From: Pseudosporangium ferrugineum
GTDB lineage: Bacteria > Actinomycetota > Actinomycetes > Mycobacteriales > Micromonosporaceae
Length of the DNA: 64,000 bases
Direction: 5' to 3'
NCBI RefSeq assembly: GCF_003002065.1
Contig: NZ_PVZG01000009.1
Span: forward strand, 1 to 64,000
In this document: positions 17,579 through 26,546 of the stretch, piece after piece
Layout: each line of letters begins with the position of its first letter
Position numbering within the stretch: position 1 is the stretch's first letter
Made by a program: the position numbers and the translations under genes
Notes under the pieces: generated by a model
The model's input: the letters and a program-made list of their open reading frames with translations, nothing else
The model's database searches: none
Told to the model about the DNA's origin: nothing

Positions 17579-18649
17579 ATGACCGACCGCCTGGACGAGT
17601 ACCGGCGCAAGCGCGACGCCCGCCGTACCCCGGAGCCCGTGCCCCGCACCCGCCCCCGGCCGACCGGCGGGAACAGGTTCGTCATCCAGCAGCACCACGC
17701 CCGCAGCCTGCACTGGGACGTCCGGCTCGAACGGGACGGCGTGCTCGTGTCGTTCGCAGTGCCGCGCGGTCTCCCCCGCGACCGCGCCCGGAACCACCTG
17801 GCCAAACACACCGAGGACCACCCGCTGGAATACCTCGGCTTCGCCGGGGAGATCCCGGCCGGCGAATACGGCGGCGGGCACATGACCATCCACGACCACG
17901 GCACCTACGAGGCGGACAAGTGGCGCGACGATGAGATAGGTGTCACGTTCCACGGTGACCGCACGTCCGGCCGCTACGTCTTCTTCCGGACCGGCGGGCA
18001 GGACTGGATGGTCCGGCGGATGGACCCGCCGGAACCCGGCTGGGAGAGCATGCCCGAGGCCGTCGAACCCATGCTCGCTGCCCGGGCCGCCGGCCTGCCG
18101 CCCGACGACAAGGACTGGGGGTACGAGCTGAGCTGGGCCGGCCGCCGCACCCTCGCGTACGTGTCGGGCGGCCGGGTGCGCCTCACCGACGCCACGGGAA
18201 CCGACGTGACCTCCTGGTATCCGGAGATCCGCCCGCTCGGGGAGGCGCTCGCGCCGCTGGAGGCCGTACTCGACGGTGAGATCGTGGCGTTCGACGGCCC
18301 GGCGGTGTCGCCGCAGTCGCTGGAGCGCCGCAAGGCCCCGCGGGACTCCGCCGCCGCCCGGCGCGCGGCGGAACGCACGCCGGTGCAGTACCTGATCTAC
18401 GACCTGTTGTGGCTGGAAGGGCACTCCACACTGGAGCTCGTCCGCTACGCCGAACGCCGCGAGCTGCTCGACGGCCTCAACCTGGCCGGCGACAACTGGC
18501 AGACGCCGCCCTACTTCCCCGGCGGCGGCGAGTTCGCGCTGGAGACCGCGGCGGCGCAGGGGCTGTCCGGCGTGGTGGCGAAGCGCCTCGACTCGCCGTA
18601 CCTTCCGGGGCGCCGCAGCCGCCTCTGGCTCACCGTCGGCGCGAGCTGA
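17579..18649 (+). CDS. LigD-like 3'-phosphoesterase fused to an inactive ligase domain
   Basis: Two parts of bacterial NHEJ LigD without the polymerase. The phosphoesterase domain (residues ~20-145) looks intact: FVIQQHHARSLHWDVRLE carries both histidines, the aspartate and arginine of the active site, and DHPLEYLGFAGEIPAGEYGGG the later histidine and tyrosine. The adenylation domain (~155-356) is damaged at key points: motif I, normally E-x-K-W-D-G, is YELSWAGRR, so the AMP-accepting lysine is serine. Motif V, normally WLKVK, is WLTVG. Motif III (LDGEIVAFD) and most of motif IV remain. It should trim 3' ends but not ligate. ATG MTDRLDEYRRKR is the family start. Preceding 17505-17578 is a short divergent promoter. 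Confidence 0.88.
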   Translation: MTDRLDEYRRKRDARRTPEPVPRTRPRPTGGNRFVIQQHHARSLHWDVRLERDGVLVSFAVPRGLPRDRARNHLAKHTEDHPLEYLGFAGEIPAGEYGGGHMTIHDHGTYEADKWRDDEIGVTFHGDRTSGRYVFFRTGGQDWMVRRMDPPEPGWESMPEAVEPMLAARAAGLPPDDKDWGYELSWAGRRTLAYVSGGRVRLTDATGTDVTSWYPEIRPLGEALAPLEAVLDGEIVAFDGPAVSPQSLERRKAPRDSAAARRAAERTPVQYLIYDLLWLEGHSTLELVRYAERRELLDGLNLAGDNWQTPPYFPGGGEFALETAAAQGLSGVVAKRLDSPYLPGRRSRLWLTVGAS

Positions 18650-18757
18650 CCGTCCGGATGATCGCGCGCCGGTATCCGCGAGGCAATATTCCTTCAGCGG
18701 AGGCGGCATCATCCGATCAAGAGGGTTTTGCCAGGGCCCCGGCGGAAAGGTCTACGG

Positions 18758-20116
18758 ATGCACACGGACATGTCTGCTGATCTCTGGAAGTCCGCCGCTT
18801 CCGTGCTCGACGGCAACTGGGCCCACGACCACATGGTGCCGTCCCGCCGGCTCTACCCCCACCAGTGGAGCTGGGACGCCGCGTTCATCGCCATCGGGCT
18901 GGCGTACGTGAACCCCACCCGGGCCTGGCGCGACCTGCGCAGCCTGTTCGAGGCGCAGTGGCCGGACGGCCGGGTTCCGCACATCGTCTTCGACCCCCTC
19001 ACCGCCGAGGGCGACTACTTCCCCGGGCCGGCGTTCTGGGACGTTCCCGCGTACGGCAACCGTCCGGCCCGCGGCAGCACCGGGCTGGTCCAGCCGCCGA
19101 TGCACGCCATCGCCGCCTGGGAGGTGTACCGGCGGGCGGCCTCGCACGGCGCCCGCTGCGCCCACGAGGCCGGCGAGCAGCTCAAATGGCTCTATCCCCG
19201 GCTCGTCGCCCAGCAGGAATACCTCACCGGGCGGCGCGACACCGGCGGGCGCGGCCTCGCGAGCATCGTGCACCCGTGGGAGTCCGGCCTCGACAACAGC
19301 CCGTCCTGGGATGCCGCGATGTCCGGCGTACCGGCCGACCTCGGCCTGCTCGACCGCTACCGGCGCCGCGACCTCCAGGTCGCGGACGCCGCCCACCGCC
19401 CCACCGACGTGGACTACGCGCGCTACCTCGGCCTGGTGATCAACTACCGGGACGGCGGCTACGAGGACGCGGGGCTGGCGCACCGGCACGCGTTCCTGGT
19501 GGAGTGCCCGTCCTTCAACGCCATCCTGGCCGCCGCCGAGCTGGCCCTCGTGCACATCGCCGCGGTGGTCGGCGCCGACCCGATGATCCACCGCCGGCGC
19601 GCGCGGCGGATCACCGAAGCCATCTCCACCCATCTGTACGACGAGCGCACCGCGACCTTCCGCTCGCGCGACGTGCGTACGGGAACCCTCAGCCCGGCCC
19701 GATGCGTCAGCGGCCTGATGCCGTTGCTGCTGCCCGACCTGCCGCGCGAGCAGGCGGAGGCGATCATGGCCGAGGCGGCGTCACCGCGTTTCGGCCTGCC
19801 GGGCACGACCGGGCTGCCGGTGCCCAGCTACGACCGGACCGCGCCCGGCTTCGACACGTTGCGCTACTGGCGCGGCCCGATCTGGATCAACGTCAACTGG
19901 CTGCTGCGCCGGGGCATGCTGGTGCACGGATACCGCGGCGAGGCCGAGGACCTGCGAGAAGCCATGGTGCGACTCGTCCACGACTCCGGGCATTACGAGT
20001 ACTTCCACCCGGAGACCGGTGCGGGCATCGGCGCCCCGATGTTCAGCTGGACCGCCGCCCTCTCCCTCGACCTGCTCGCGGATCGTTCCGTGCCGGCGTA
20101 CGCGAAAGCCGCCTAG
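18758..20116 (+). CDS. GH63-like glycoside hydrolase (glucosyl/mannosylglycerate hydrolase type)
   Basis: An (alpha/alpha)6-barrel glycoside hydrolase of 452 aa, resembling the mannosylglycerate/glucosylglycerate hydrolases of GH63. Family marks are YPHQWSWDAAFIAIGLAYV near residue 35, HPWESGLDNSPSWD (acid aspartate) near 180, RYWRGPIWINVNWLL and GAPMFSWTAALSLDLL at the end. The C-terminal ETGAG region probably carries the base. The ATG is chosen for GGAAAGG seven bases ahead. These enzymes release sugar from the osmolyte glucosylglycerate in mycobacteria, but substrate is not proven. Its stop overlaps the tail of the metallo-hydrolase gene on the other strand by 4 bp. Confidence 0.85.
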   Translation: MHTDMSADLWKSAASVLDGNWAHDHMVPSRRLYPHQWSWDAAFIAIGLAYVNPTRAWRDLRSLFEAQWPDGRVPHIVFDPLTAEGDYFPGPAFWDVPAYGNRPARGSTGLVQPPMHAIAAWEVYRRAASHGARCAHEAGEQLKWLYPRLVAQQEYLTGRRDTGGRGLASIVHPWESGLDNSPSWDAAMSGVPADLGLLDRYRRRDLQVADAAHRPTDVDYARYLGLVINYRDGGYEDAGLAHRHAFLVECPSFNAILAAAELALVHIAAVVGADPMIHRRRARRITEAISTHLYDERTATFRSRDVRTGTLSPARCVSGLMPLLLPDLPREQAEAIMAEAASPRFGLPGTTGLPVPSYDRTAPGFDTLRYWRGPIWINVNWLLRRGMLVHGYRGEAEDLREAMVRLVHDSGHYEYFHPETGAGIGAPMFSWTAALSLDLLADRSVPAYAKAA

Positions 20117-20712
20117 AATTTCTCCGCGCCGATGGTCGTGTCCGGTCCGTGGCCCGTGTGCACGATCGTCTCCGGCGGCAGGGACAGCAGCCGGCCGCGG
20201 ATCGACTGCTCGATCGTGGGCCGGTCACTGTACGAACGCCCGGTCGCGCCGGGACCGCCCTGGAAGAGGGTGTCGCCGGTGAAGACGCAGCCCAGCTCGG
20301 GGGCGTAGAGGCAGACGGCGCCGGGACTGTGACCGGGCGTGTGCAGCACCCGCAGGGTCGTCCCGGCCACCGCGATCTCCTGGCCGTCGCTCAGCGGCGC
20401 CGGCATCGGCACGCCCGGGTGCGTCAGCTTCCAGAGCACGTCCTCGGCCGGGTGCAGCAGCAGCGGCGCCCCGGTCTCCGCGGCCAGCTCGGGGGCGACC
20501 CGCACATGATCATCATGCGCGTGCGTGAGGACGATCGCGACCACGTCACGGCCGTCCACCACCTCCAGGATCGACCGTACGGAATGAGGTGCGTCGATGA
20601 CCACGCATTCCGAGTCGTCGCCGACCACCCACACGTTGTTGTCGACGTCGAACGTCTCCCCGTCGAGCGAGAAGGTGCCGCTGGTGACCGTGTGACCGAC
20701 GCGTACGCCCAT
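20113..20712 (-). CDS. MBL-fold hydrolase paired with MscR
   Basis: Glyoxalase II-like metallo-beta-lactamase-fold hydrolase, 199 aa. The metal motif is THAHDDH, with further ligands in HTPGHSPGAVCLY, FTGDTLF and HTGHGPDT. Its ATG overlaps the stop of the mycothiol dehydrogenase (TGATG), so the two are translated together. M. tuberculosis has the same arrangement (mscR Rv2259, Rv2260). Likely role: hydrolysis of the S-formylmycothiol thioester made by MscR, freeing mycothiol and formate. Confidence 0.88.
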   Translation of the reverse strand: MGVRVGHTVTSGTFSLDGETFDVDNNVWVVGDDSECVVIDAPHSVRSILEVVDGRDVVAIVLTHAHDDHVRVAPELAAETGAPLLLHPAEDVLWKLTHPGVPMPAPLSDGQEIAVAGTTLRVLHTPGHSPGAVCLYAPELGCVFTGDTLFQGGPGATGRSYSDRPTIEQSIRGRLLSLPPETIVHTGHGPDTTIGAEKF

Positions 20713-21797
20713 CAGAAGATCACCACCGAGCGCAGCACGCCGCCGGTGTGCATCTTGGCGAACGCCTCCTCCACCTGGTCCAGGCGGATCTCCTCGCTCA
20801 CGAAGGCGTCCAGGTCGAGCCGGCCCTGGAGGTACAGCTCGGTGAGCATCGGGAAGTCGCGGGTGGGCAGGCAGTCGCCGTACCAGCTGCTCTTGAGCGC
20901 CCCGCCGCGGCCGAAGACGTCCAGCAGCGGCAGCTCGATGGTCATCTCCGGGGTCGGCACCCCCACCAGGACCACCGTGCCGGCCAGGTCACGGGCATAG
21001 AACGCCTGCTTGTACGTCTCGGGCCGGCCGACCGCCTCCACGACCACGTCGGCGCCGTTCCCGCCGGTCAGCTCCTGTACGGCGGCGACCACGTCGGCGC
21101 CCTTCGCGTTGATCGTGTGGGTGGCACCGAACTTGCGCGCCCACTCGAGCTTCCGGTCGTCGGTGTCGATCGCGATGATCGTGGTGGCCCCGGCGAGCGC
21201 CGCACCCACCACGGCGCCGTCGCCCACGCCGCCGCAGCCGATGACCGCCACCGAGTCGCCGCGGGTCACCCCGCCGGTGTTGATCGCCGCGCCGATGCCG
21301 GCCATCACGCCGCAGCCCAGCAGGCCGACGGCGGCGGGCCGGGCGGCCGGATCGACCTTGGTGCACTGACCGGCGTGCACCAGCGTCTTCTCCAGGAACG
21401 CGCCGATGCCCAGGGCGGGCGACAGCTCGGTGCCGTCCTCCAGCGTCATCTTCTGCTTCGCGTTGTGCGTGTTGAAGCAGTACCACGGCTTGCCCCTGCG
21501 GCAGGCCCGGCAGTCACCGCAGACGGCGCGCCAGTTCAGCACGACGAAATCGCCCGGGGCGACGTCGGTGACCCCGGCACCGACCGACTCCACGACCCCC
21601 GCGGCCTCGTGGCCGAGCAGGAAGGGAAAATCGTCGTTGATGCCGCCTTCGCGGTAGTGCAGGTCGGTATGGCACACGCCGCACGCCTGGATCTTGACGA
21701 CGGCCTCGCCGGGGCCGGGATCCGGCACGACGATCGTGGTGACCTCGACGGGTGCGCCCTTCGCCCGGGCGATGACTCCGTTGACTCGCTGGCTCAT
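20712..21797 (-). CDS. mscR: S-(hydroxymethyl)mycothiol dehydrogenase
   Basis: Zinc medium-chain dehydrogenase that oxidises the formaldehyde-mycothiol adduct and may also reduce S-nitrosomycothiol. The catalytic zinc ligands lie in CGVCHTDLHYREGG and GHEAAGVVE, the structural zinc cysteines in CGDCRACRRGKPWYC, and the NAD site is GCGGVGDGAVVGA. NTHNAKQKMTLEDGTELSPALGIGAF is characteristic of the mycothiol group. The ATG MSQRVNG has AGGTGG four bases ahead; 17 further upstream codons are not needed. Its presence implies that the organism makes mycothiol. Confidence 0.93.
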   Translation of the reverse strand: MSQRVNGVIARAKGAPVEVTTIVVPDPGPGEAVVKIQACGVCHTDLHYREGGINDDFPFLLGHEAAGVVESVGAGVTDVAPGDFVVLNWRAVCGDCRACRRGKPWYCFNTHNAKQKMTLEDGTELSPALGIGAFLEKTLVHAGQCTKVDPAARPAAVGLLGCGVMAGIGAAINTGGVTRGDSVAVIGCGGVGDGAVVGAALAGATTIIAIDTDDRKLEWARKFGATHTINAKGADVVAAVQELTGGNGADVVVEAVGRPETYKQAFYARDLAGTVVLVGVPTPEMTIELPLLDVFGRGGALKSSWYGDCLPTRDFPMLTELYLQGRLDLDAFVSEEIRLDQVEEAFAKMHTGGVLRSVVIF

Positions 21798-21861
21798 GCG
21801 ACCACCTTGCCACCCCGTGCGGTGGGCGCGAAGTGTCGGACCGAGCATCTACGGTGTCCGG

Positions 21862-24294
21862 GTGACCTTCGCGCGCCGCGTACTCCTGCTGATCCTGGCC
21901 CTCGTGCTGATCCCGGCCCCCGCGCGCGCCGACCCGCCCGGCCGGCTGGCGACCCAGGTGACCGACGACGCCGGGGCGCTCGGCGGGCGCGCCGAGATCG
22001 ACCGCGCGCTCGCCTCGCTCCAGCGCGAGACCGGGATCCAGCTCTTCGTCGTGCTCGTCGACTCCTTCGACGACACCGCGGCCCAGCAGTGGACGGACCA
22101 GACGGCCCAGCTCAGCGACCTCGGCGACCGCGACGCGCTGCTCGCGGTGGCGACCGACGACCGGACGTACGCGTATTCCTTCCCACCCTACGCCCGCATC
22201 ACCGACGACGAGCTGGAACAGGTCGCGGCCGAGGACATCGAACCGGCCCTCGCCCGAGGCGACTGGTCCGGCGCGGTGATCGCGGCGGCCACCGGCTACG
22301 AGCAGGCGGCCGGCGGCTCCTCCTCGTACGCCTGGGTCCTGATCCTCCTCACGGCGATCATCGCCGGCGCCCTGCTCTGGGTCTTCCTCCGCCGCAGGCG
22401 GCGCGCCCAGGCCCCGCCCGTGCTCGGGGCCGGCCCGCCCACGGCCGACCTGACCGCCCAGGCCAACGCGCTCCTGCTGGAGCTCGACGACGACCTGCGC
22501 GCCAGCCAGAGCGAACTCGACCTGGCCACAGCCCAGTACGGCGACCCCGAGACGGCCCGCTTCCGCGCGGCGCTGGAGGCCTCCCGCCAGGACGTGGCCG
22601 AGGCCTTCCGCCTGCGCATGAGCCTCGACGAGAACCCCGCCCCCGACGAGGAGACCCGCCGCCGCACCCTCACCGAGATCATCGCCCGCTGCCGCGCGGC
22701 CGACGACCGCCTGGACGCGGAATCGGAGGCCTTCGACCGCCTCCGCGACCTCGAAACCCGCGCGCCGCAGGTGGCCGCCGAGCTGGAAACCCGCCTCGCT
22801 GCGCTGGAGGCGGCCCTGCCCGCGGCCACCACCACGGCGACCGAACTGAGCCGGCGCTGGTCAGGCCAGACGGTAACGGCGGTGTCGGGAAACGTGGACC
22901 AGGCCCGAGAGAGACTCCAGTTCACAACTTCGGCAATCGCACGGGCGCGAGCGGCACTGACCACCCCACCAACTCCCGACAGCGCGGCCGGACCTGCCTC
23001 GGGGGCGGGCGCGCGCTCGGGCTCGGGTGCAGGCGCGGGTGCAGGCGCGGGCGCGGGCTCGGGCTCGGGCGCAGGCTCGGGCGCGGGCGCGGGCGCAGGC
23101 TCGGGCGCAGGCTCGGGCGCAGGCTCGGGCGCGGGCGCGGCCTTGGGGGCGGGTGGTACCCCCGATGCGGCCGCCACCCCGGACGCGGGCCCTGCCCAAC
23201 ACGCCGGGCCCGCCTCGGGCGGGGTTTCCGGTGGGCGGGCCGAGGCGGCTTTGGCGGTGCGGGCGGCGGAGCAGGCCGTTCAGCAGGCCGAGCAGTTGGT
23301 GGCCGCGATTCACCGCGCCGCGACCGACCTCGAGGCGGCGCGATCGGCCGCCGACGCGCTGATCACCGAGCTCGAGTCGGAGATCGCCACCGGCCGCGCG
23401 ACGCTGTCCAGCACCAGCACCAGCACCAGCACCAGCACCAGCGGGAACGGGAGCGGCACCGCAGCCGGTGGCGGGATGGCCAGCGGCAGCCCAGCCGGCG
23501 GCGGCCCGGCCAGCGGCGGCCCGACCGGTGGCGGGATGGCTGGTGGCGGGATGGCTGCTCCGCCCGGGCTCGCTGAGGCGGTTGCCGGCGCCGAGCGCAC
23601 GGTCGCCGAGGTGCGCGGCCACCTGGCCGCCGAGCAGCCGGACCCGGTCGTGGCCGTCGCCGCCCTCCAGGCCGCCGACGCCATCCTCGACCGCGCCCTC
23701 GCCGAGGCCCAGGACGCGGCGCAGCGACTCGCGCGGGCTCGCGCCCAGCTCACCCAGGCCCTACCGGTAGCCAGGGCCGAGGTCGCCACGGCCTCCGACT
23801 TCATCACCACCCGTCGCGGCGCCGTGGGCACCGGCGCGCGGGCGTCCCTTTCCGAGGCCTTCCGCCACCTGGCGCTGGCCGAAAGCCTCGCGGAGTCCGA
23901 CCCGATCACCGCGCTCGCCGAGGCCCAGCAGGCCCAGCGCCAGGCCGGGGCCGCGAGCAGCGCCGCCCACTCCGACGTGCAGGGCTGGGCGGCCTACGGC
24001 AGCGACGGCTCGGGCAGCTACGGTCCCGGTGGCTACGGCTCGGGCGGCTACGGTCCCGGTGACTACGGCTCGGGCGGCTACGGCCGGGGCGGGGCCGGTG
24101 GCTTCGACGCAGGAGCCTTCGCGGGCGCCGTGCTCGGCGGCATCCTCTCCGGCGGCAGCCGGTCCCACGGCCACTCCGGCGGCCGGGGCGGCGGCTGGTC
24201 GGGCGGCGGCTTCGGCGGAAGCGCCAGCCGCGGACGCCGCACGGGCGGCGGCGGAGCAGGCGGCGGTCGCCGGGGCGGCGGCGGCCGCTTCTGA
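21862..24294 (+). CDS. TPM-domain membrane protein with long low-complexity segments
   Basis: 810 residues. A signal peptide (MTFARRVLLLILALVLIPAPARA) is followed by a TPM domain (~residues 30-150; LATQVTDDAGAL, GDRDALLAVATDDRTYA). A membrane helix follows near 158-178 (WVLILLTAIIAGALLWVFL), then long alternating coiled-coil and disordered stretches. The disordered parts are (GA/GS)n (~380-430), a Thr-Ser run (~515-525), YGxGGYGSGG repeats (~715-735) and a Gly/Arg tail ending GGGGRF. TPM proteins are often called putative phosphatases or complex-assembly factors. GTG start, divergent from mscR 64 bp away. The low-complexity DNA is slippage-prone, so length probably varies between strains. Confidence 0.88.
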   Translation: MTFARRVLLLILALVLIPAPARADPPGRLATQVTDDAGALGGRAEIDRALASLQRETGIQLFVVLVDSFDDTAAQQWTDQTAQLSDLGDRDALLAVATDDRTYAYSFPPYARITDDELEQVAAEDIEPALARGDWSGAVIAAATGYEQAAGGSSSYAWVLILLTAIIAGALLWVFLRRRRRAQAPPVLGAGPPTADLTAQANALLLELDDDLRASQSELDLATAQYGDPETARFRAALEASRQDVAEAFRLRMSLDENPAPDEETRRRTLTEIIARCRAADDRLDAESEAFDRLRDLETRAPQVAAELETRLAALEAALPAATTTATELSRRWSGQTVTAVSGNVDQARERLQFTTSAIARARAALTTPPTPDSAAGPASGAGARSGSGAGAGAGAGAGSGSGAGSGAGAGAGSGAGSGAGSGAGAALGAGGTPDAAATPDAGPAQHAGPASGGVSGGRAEAALAVRAAEQAVQQAEQLVAAIHRAATDLEAARSAADALITELESEIATGRATLSSTSTSTSTSTSGNGSGTAAGGGMASGSPAGGGPASGGPTGGGMAGGGMAAPPGLAEAVAGAERTVAEVRGHLAAEQPDPVVAVAALQAADAILDRALAEAQDAAQRLARARAQLTQALPVARAEVATASDFITTRRGAVGTGARASLSEAFRHLALAESLAESDPITALAEAQQAQRQAGAASSAAHSDVQGWAAYGSDGSGSYGPGGYGSGGYGPGDYGSGGYGRGGAGGFDAGAFAGAVLGGILSGGSRSHGHSGGRGGGWSGGGFGGSASRGRRTGGGGAGGGRRGGGGRF

Positions 24295-24479
24295 CCGACC
24301 TCCGCTGACCGACCTCCGCGCCGGTCGCCCTACCGAATGCCCGCGTTTCCCCACCGAGTGCCCGCGCTCGTGCGGGCGACCTCCCGCGACGCCCGCGCTC
24401 GGGCGAGCTGCATCCCGCGACACCCACGCCCGCGCGAGCAGCATCCCGTCGCGCGCGCGAGCAGCATCCCGCGACGCCC

Positions 24480-24523
24480 GACTCCCATTGACCCCGCCCG
24501 CGCGGACGGGGTCAATGGGAGTC
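24480..24523. terminator. Perfect 17-bp stem hairpin between convergent genes
   Basis: Arms 24480-24496 and 24507-24523 (GACTCCCATTGACCCCG and its exact complement) with a 10-base loop. The marR stop codon lies inside the right arm, so the last codons of marR form half of the stem. The symmetric placement between two convergent genes suggests a two-way terminator. The preceding 24297-24479 holds only short imperfect repeats (core GAGCAGCATCCCGCG). Confidence 0.8.
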
Positions 24524-24973
24524 GGGCGGGGTTTCCAGGAGGGATTCGCAGACCTTGGTGAGCTGGCGGATCTGGGTCGGGGTGAGACGGTCGAAGACGA
24601 GTTCCTGGACGGCGTCCGCGTGGCCCGGGGCCGTTTCGACGATCTTGTTGTAGCCCTCGTCCGTCAGGACCGCGATCTGGACCCGGCCGTCCTCCGGGTC
24701 ACGTTCGCGGCGTACCCAGCCCTGGGCCTCCAGGCGGGCGACCACGTGGGAGAGGCGGGAGAGGGACGCGCTGGCCTTCTTGGCGAGGCGGCTCATCGGG
24801 AGGCGGCGGTCCTCGCGCTCCGAGAGGGTGGACAGCACCAGGTAGCCCATGTGGGTCACGCCCGAGTCCCGTTGGAGCTGGCCCTCGAGGGCGGCCGGGA
24901 CCTTCACGAGGACCTCGACGAACTTGCGCCACGCCTGCTGCTGCTCGTCCGTCAACCACCGCGGCTCGTCCAT
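24512..24973 (-). CDS. MarR-family transcriptional regulator
   Basis: 153 residues. The winged helix is residues ~35-105: YLVLSTLSEREDRRLPMSRLAKKASASLSRLSHVVARLE then the wing RERDPEDGRVQIAVLTDEG. A palindrome directly ahead of its start suggests autorepression. Its 600-bp upstream region holds no recognisable target gene, so the regulated function is unknown. Confidence 0.92.
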   Translation of the reverse strand: MDEPRWLTDEQQQAWRKFVEVLVKVPAALEGQLQRDSGVTHMGYLVLSTLSEREDRRLPMSRLAKKASASLSRLSHVVARLEAQGWVRRERDPEDGRVQIAVLTDEGYNKIVETAPGHADAVQELVFDRLTPTQIRQLTKVCESLLETPPDSH

Positions 24974-24977
24974 GGCA

Positions 24978-24994
24978 GCAGGTTAATGACCTGC
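24978..24994. promoter_or_regulatory. Candidate MarR operator
   Basis: GCAGGT-taatg-ACCTGC: perfect 6-bp arms around five bases, ending 4 bp from the marR start codon. It would cover the ribosome binding site region or -10 area, a normal place for MarR autorepression. Confidence 0.5.
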
Positions 24995-25597
24995 CCGGAA
25001 GCGACCATCGACCGGGTGGCTTGATCGTCGCGGCCCGGCGGCCGAACCCCGGTTCGCACCCGCTGCCTGCTCCGGCCCGGCGACAAACCCCCGAGAACCA
25101 ACACTCGCGTACGCCGAAAGCCGCCCGCGGAACTGTCCGATTCGGAACGTCCGGAGCGGTCGGTCGTCGCCGCGCGGGCGTGGTGGCGGCCCGGGGTCCA
25201 CTGCCGGCAACGACTTCGACGAATACGGAAACAAGGCCGTTGAGCTGCGACGGCACGGCATACGTTGGGGAACAGAAGCCCAACAAACGGGCAAGCGCGA
25301 TCGACTTCCTTGAACGCTCAAGGGTAATGTTCGAGCCGGACTTTCCACCCCGGCACGGCGCCGGGATCGGCTGGCTGGGGGGCCTCGGCCGATCCCGGCG
25401 CTGTGTCGTTCGGGGGGAAAGTCACACACCGCGCCGGACGGTCTTCCGGAACTCGCACCTCTCGGCCTGACGCTCCTCGGGCCCGCCGCCACCGCCTACG
25501 AGCGTGGCCGGCCCTTCGGAAGTCGCACGCCGCGCCGGACGCCCTTGGGGAAGTTGCTCCCCACGGGGCGGCACGGCGGGATGCGGCTGTTCCGGGC
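24995..25597. other. Gene-free stretch
   Basis: About 600 bp between marR and the cupin stop. Open frames exist but none has a ribosome site, a family motif or a normal composition. Two ~24-bp imperfect direct copies (core CGCGCCGGACG, near 25420-25440 and 25520-25541) are present. They may be remains of something decayed. Confidence 0.5.
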
Positions 25598-25987
25598 TCA
25601 GGACTGCGGGGGCTCGTCCTTGCCGGCCTCTTCCAGCGCGTCCGCCTCTTCCTTCGTCTTGTGGACTGCACCCTCGGCGTGCTCGGGCGGGCCGTAGACG
25701 GTGTACAGGACCAGGGGGTTCGGGCCCTCGTTGGTGAAGTTGTGCTTGTGGCCGGCCGGCACCACCACCAGGTCGCCCTGGTTGACCTTGCGGGTCTGGC
25801 CGCTGACCTTGGCCTCACCCGTACCGCTCACGAACGTCAGGATCTGGTCCACCTCGTGGACCTCCTCACCGATCTCGCCGCCCGGCGGGATCGTCATGAT
25901 CACAAGCTGGGTGTGTTTGCCCGTCCACAGCACACGGCGGAAGTCCGGGCTCTTCTCGGCAATCGTGGCGATCGTGTAGTGCTCCAT
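25598..25987 (-). CDS. Cupin-domain protein
   Basis: Single-domain cupin, about 129 aa, starting MEHYTIATIAEKSPDFRRVL. The first cupin motif is in GGEIGEEVHEVDQILTFVSGTGE (metal-type histidine and glutamate) and the second is GDLVVVPAGHKHNFTN. Small cupins of this shape bind a metal and act as isomerases, dioxygenases or sensors. The C-terminal tail is acidic (KTKEEADALEEAGKDEPPQS). The long upstream frame is repeat DNA and is not coding. No functional clue from neighbours. Confidence 0.85.
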   Translation of the reverse strand: MEHYTIATIAEKSPDFRRVLWTGKHTQLVIMTIPPGGEIGEEVHEVDQILTFVSGTGEAKVSGQTRKVNQGDLVVVPAGHKHNFTNEGPNPLVLYTVYGPPEHAEGAVHKTKEEADALEEAGKDEPPQS

Positions 25988-26214
25988 GCAGGCCCGATAC
26001 CCGGATCCTGCGGTCCGCAATCCTCCCGCTTCAGCCCGCCGAAACGGGACGAAAGCCGCGGTCAAGACGCAACAGAACGGCAGGGACCGCACGCCGGCCG
26101 GGCCGGCCGCAGCGCCAGGAAGGCGACGGGCAACGGCACCCAACGCTGCCGCCAGCGAGTGAAAGGCGCCAGGCGACGGACAAACGACGGGCGACGGACG
26201 TGGGTGACGCGGTG

Positions 26215-26460
26215 GGAGATGGCGGTGGGAGACGCACGGTGGGCAACGCGCGGTGGAAGACGCGCAGTGGGCAACGCGCGGTGGAGCGCGCAGTGGAGCG
26301 CGCAGTGGAGCGCGCAGTGGAAGCGCGCAGTGGAGCGCGCAGTGGAAGCGCGCAGTGGAGCGCGCAGTGGAAGCGCGCGGTGGAAGCGCGCGGTGGAAGC
26401 GCGCGGTGGCCAACGCGCGGTGGCCAACGCGCGGTGGCCAACGCGCGGTGGGTGACCGGC
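26215..26460. repeat. Short-unit tandem repeat upstream of the cupin
   Basis: A graded array of related units. At about 26220-26280 it is GGTGG plus variable bases. At 26280-26380 there are 12- and 13-bp units (GCGCAGTGGAGC / GCGCAGTGGAAGC) in alternation, then GCGCGGTGGAAGC. The end has 15-bp units GCGCGGTGGCCAAC. The array changes unit step by step, as expected from local duplication. The 559-bp gap 25988-26546 holds no other feature. Frames through it give only Val-Glu-Arg-Ala-type repeats, which I do not take as proteins. Confidence 0.85.
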
Positions 26461-26546
26461 GAGGGGTGACCGGTGAGGGGTGACCGGCGCCAGACGACGG
26501 ACGGTGGTGGGAGTGCGCGGGGTGGGGCGGCGGCGGGAGGCCGCTG

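Noticed and set aside
25021..25470. A 149-codon frame in the gene-free stretch
   Set aside because: Composition is Arg/Pro/Gly-rich with no motif, start signal or family resemblance.
26200..26483. Open frames encoding Val-Glu-Arg-Ala-type repeat proteins
   Set aside because: Several frames on both strands are open only because the DNA is a short GC-rich repeat without stops; no ribosome site or stable domain.
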